64,000 nucleotides of DNA, from positions 4,877,546-4,941,545 of the forward strand of contig NZ_CP036269.1 of assembly GCF_007744675.1 (NCBI RefSeq), read 5' to 3'. This DNA is from Gimesia alba. GTDB taxonomy: Bacteria > Planctomycetota > Planctomycetia > Planctomycetales > Planctomycetaceae. The position numbers were made by a program, and so were the translations under genes. Below, piece after piece: positions 61,912 through 64,000 of this stretch (its first letter is position 1; each line of letters begins with the position of its first letter). The notes beneath the pieces are model-generated. The model made no database searches and was not told the origin of the DNA. It saw only the letters and a program-made list of their open reading frames with translations.

Positions 61912-63297
61912 CTATTTGGGGTTCAGCAGATGCAGGTTGGCGATGCTGATTCCGGAGAGCATCGAGCCGATAATTCCGAGAAACCCCTGATCAGTGCCAC
62001 ACAGAAATAAATTGTTGAATGGGGTCGTGCCATCCAGAATTTTTTGCGGCGCGCCATACACACAGCCGTTGATGTGGCCTGTAAATTTTTTGATAGTTCG
62101 TGGCGTAAAGGTATCAACGTCGATCACATGCGGCCGGAAGTCGGGTATGAATCGCATCGAAGATTCGAGAATCTGATCGTACCAGTATTTCTTTTCGGCG
62201 ATGTATTTTTCTTCGGACAGATTCATCCAGTATTGGGGGTTTGCCAACGCGGTGATGCGAATCGAACCTTCTTCCAGTGGTTGATCGTATTCAAAATTAT
62301 TCGGCGAGCAGATAATGCCGCTGCGGATGTCGCACGGCTCTTTTGACTGCTCGTAGTAAAAGTCTTCGGAATCGTTATAGAAGACGATGGTCTCGTCATG
62401 TCCGAACGTTTTTGGCTCTTGATCCAATACGGAAATGGTCTCGACGAAGGAAATCTCGCCGGGAGTGAAACGATCATCCTGTGGCACGTCTGCGCCGCAC
62501 ATTTGTAGTGTTTCTGCGGAACCGGCCGAAGAGAGTACGTTTTTCGCTTCGAGAATCTGGCCATCATCCAGCATTACGCCCGAGACATGATTGCCATCGG
62601 TCAACAACTCCTTGACGCCGGCTCGGAGTTTGAGTTCTCCCCCCAGTGATTTGAATTTGCGAACCAGATTTTTCAGAATCAGACGCACGCCTTTATAAGG
62701 GCGGGCAAAGCCTTCCTGGTAGATGCTGCGGAACATGATCACGAACTGATTGAAATCCATGTCATGCTCGGAAGGACTGCCATAAAACATCAGCGGACAA
62801 AGCAACATATTGATCAGCAGCGGATCGGAGATATGAGCGGCCATCCGTTCGCGGGCCGAGATCCAGGTCTGCCCCAGGTCGCCGATATTATGCGCATCGA
62901 TTTCCGCAACCAATGTGCGAAAGCCGTCAATCTGTTGAGGAAACTGCTCGGCGATTTGAGCTTCGAAATAATCGAACTGATTATTGAATCGGAGGGTATG
63001 TCCGGGAAAGACGACCGAGGAACCGCATTGCGGGCTCAGGTCAAAGTCTTCCCATTGAAAGCGGAGCTGACGGAGAATTTTATTCAGCGGCCCCCGTTTA
63101 CCACCGGGGGGCGAATAATTCGTAATCGCGTGCAGGCCGACATCATGATTCCGACCGCGCAGGCGATAGAAGGAATTCAAGCCTCCAATGGTCGTGTGCC
63201 TTTCGAGAATGCACACATTCTTTCCGTAATAAGCCAGGCGGATTCCCGCAGCCAGACCGGAGAGACCGGCACCAATGATGATTGAATCGTAGCTCAT
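61912..63297 (-). CDS. second phytoene-desaturase-like FAD oxidoreductase
   Basis: 461 residues, paralog of the gene at 60236-61663: FAD site IIIGAGLSGLAAGIRLAYYGKNVCILER, GGLNSFYRLRG, and a C-terminal LFLCGTDQGFLGIIGSMLSGISIANLHL. Sequence identity to the other copy is limited to these core blocks. It begins 21 bases after the ACP stop, so the two are cotranscribed. Two divergent copies imply two steps or a heterodimer. Confidence 0.82.
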   Translation of the reverse strand: MSYDSIIIGAGLSGLAAGIRLAYYGKNVCILERHTTIGGLNSFYRLRGRNHDVGLHAITNYSPPGGKRGPLNKILRQLRFQWEDFDLSPQCGSSVVFPGHTLRFNNQFDYFEAQIAEQFPQQIDGFRTLVAEIDAHNIGDLGQTWISARERMAAHISDPLLINMLLCPLMFYGSPSEHDMDFNQFVIMFRSIYQEGFARPYKGVRLILKNLVRKFKSLGGELKLRAGVKELLTDGNHVSGVMLDDGQILEAKNVLSSAGSAETLQMCGADVPQDDRFTPGEISFVETISVLDQEPKTFGHDETIVFYNDSEDFYYEQSKEPCDIRSGIICSPNNFEYDQPLEEGSIRITALANPQYWMNLSEEKYIAEKKYWYDQILESSMRFIPDFRPHVIDVDTFTPRTIKKFTGHINGCVYGAPQKILDGTTPFNNLFLCGTDQGFLGIIGSMLSGISIANLHLLNPK

Positions 63298-63318
63298 GGC
63301 GGAGGGAATCTACGGGAA

Positions 63319-63582
63319 TCAGACGGTGCTTTCCGCATCCTTCAGGAGAGGTGTGAGATAAGTAACAGTGCTATCCATTGTTACCAGCTCACCGTAGTCT
63401 TCTTCTGGAATCTGAACGCGATAGAGTTTTCTCAACTCCATGACGATGTCCAGGAAGTCCATGCTGTCTAATTCCATCTGTTCACGAAAAGGAACACTAT
63501 CGTCAAGCTCCGAAAGATCCTCATCGGGAGCAATTCGCGCTAAAATATCCAAGATAACCGATCTGATTTGTTCCGGCGCCAT
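63319..63582 (-). CDS. acyl carrier protein
   Basis: 87 residues, acidic, four-helix carrier fold: MAPEQIRSVILDILARIAPDEDLSELDD, then ELDSMDFLDIVMELRKLY. The Ser of LDSMD is the phosphopantetheine site. It is a dedicated ACP, since the sequence differs from the housekeeping AcpP DSLD(T/S)V-type motif. It is the next gene after the partial ketosynthase and is followed by the flavoprotein genes. Confidence 0.85.
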   Translation of the reverse strand: MAPEQIRSVILDILARIAPDEDLSELDDSVPFREQMELDSMDFLDIVMELRKLYRVQIPEEDYGELVTMDSTVTYLTPLLKDAESTV

Positions 63583-63903
63583 GCAGAAACTCCAAACTTT
63601 CTAAAAATCCTATAACGTCGATTTCGATCAGTGAATCTCACGGCTTTCACTGCGAATTTTAGTGCGGGGAAGCCTCTTATACCAAAGAAACAAAACCCCC
63701 GCCAGAAGCCGGGATATAAAAAACCGCCCCTTATATGGAATACTATAGCGCGTTCGAAACGATTTAAACCGACTGAACCCTTGAGAAATCAGAGTTTTTC
63801 AGAAAATCTACACGGAAGCGTCATATCTCATGAGGGAAATCATGCTGAGACGGGAAAAGCTGCTTTGTGATTTGAAGTTAAACAAATCCGTCAAGTAATC
63901 TGT
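63583..63903. other. gap between ketosynthase and ACP genes
   Basis: 321 bases. On the minus strand a CCCG/CGGG stem with an inner G-G mismatch and a GGGGGTTTTG tail (about 63690-63710) could be a weak terminator, so the ACP may have its own promoter. I see no gene here that I would defend; a short plus-strand ORF at 63631-63870 lacks support. Confidence 0.35.
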
Positions 63904-64000
63904 TCAGGCAGAATATTTTTTGATGATCAGAACAGAATTAATTCCCAGCATGCCGAACGAGTTGTTCAGAATACATTCGACCTGATCCATCTGCCGCGGC
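63904..64000 (-). CDS. beta-ketoacyl-ACP synthase, C-terminal end only
   Basis: Minus-strand frame, cut by the window edge. It ends VECILNNSFGMLGINSVLI then IKKYSA and stops at 63904-63906. The NSFGxxGxN block is the glycine-rich C-terminal signature of the KAS I/II (FabF-type) condensing enzymes. Only 31 codons are visible; the Cys-His-His active site lies outside the window. It heads the ACP/flavoprotein/FabZ cluster. Confidence 0.75.
   Translation of the reverse strand, partial: PRQMDQVECILNNSFGMLGINSVLIIKKYSA

Noticed and set aside
63631-63870. 79-codon plus-strand ORF opposite the ACP leader
   Set aside because: Low-complexity basic product without a ribosome site; sits in the probable promoter region of the ACP gene.

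Overview
The window looks like chromosomal DNA of a planctomycete, most likely a Gimesia/Planctomyces-type member of the Planctomycetaceae. The evidence is the gene content: a DUF1559 (H-X9-DG) protein, DUF1080 domains, a secreted sulfatase, PQQ-like beta-propellers, several BlaI/M56 pairs, and a giant extracellular protein with the LExRxML N-terminal motif. Genes are loosely packed, many products carry signal peptides, and intergenic DNA holds dispersed repeats. There is no rRNA operon, CRISPR array or prophage.

Layout. 1-7 kb: a cytochrome c'-like protein, then a minus-strand group of an NHL-type propeller, a PhnD-like binding protein and a PQQ-like propeller. The last two look like one gene split at a run of nine A. 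A sialidase-like protein and a phosphoesterase follow. 7-17 kb: two paralogous small membrane proteins, an aromatic-ring-type FAD monooxygenase, UPF0548, DUF2007 and DUF1080 proteins, a ribonuclease-inhibitor-type LRR protein downstream of a zinc-ribbon SDR enzyme, two degenerate tRNA-like sequences, and a HEAT-repeat protein. 17-32 kb: the first BlaI/M56 pair, a DUF1853 protein, a beta-lactamase/VanX fusion, a response regulator, a GH64-like protein, and the second BlaI/M56 pair. 32-46 kb: small secreted and membrane proteins, a DUF1080-sugar dehydrogenase fusion, a sulfatase, a DUF1559 protein, an NAD(P)-binding protein, an SGNH-alpha/beta hydrolase fusion, and a membrane protein that seems to start at ATT. 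46-56 kb: the third BlaI/M56 pair (1,479 aa sensor) and a giant matrixin-like protein cut in two by an IS5-family element. 57-64 kb: FxsA, a PQQ-like protein, and a minus-strand cluster of ketosynthase (partial), acyl carrier protein, two phytoene-desaturase-like flavoproteins and a FabZ-like dehydratase.

How genes work together. Each of the three BlaI/M56 pairs has two palindromes upstream of its repressor gene, so each is probably a self-regulated module in which the membrane protease relieves BlaI repression. Their output domains differ, which suggests three different signals. The right-hand cluster supplies carrier, condensation, dehydration and two desaturase/isomerase-type activities, as expected for an unsaturated acyl or polyene product. 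Many remaining genes are secreted degradative enzymes (sialidase, sulfatase, esterases, glucanase-like), which fits a polysaccharide-degrading marine lifestyle. That lifestyle is inferred.
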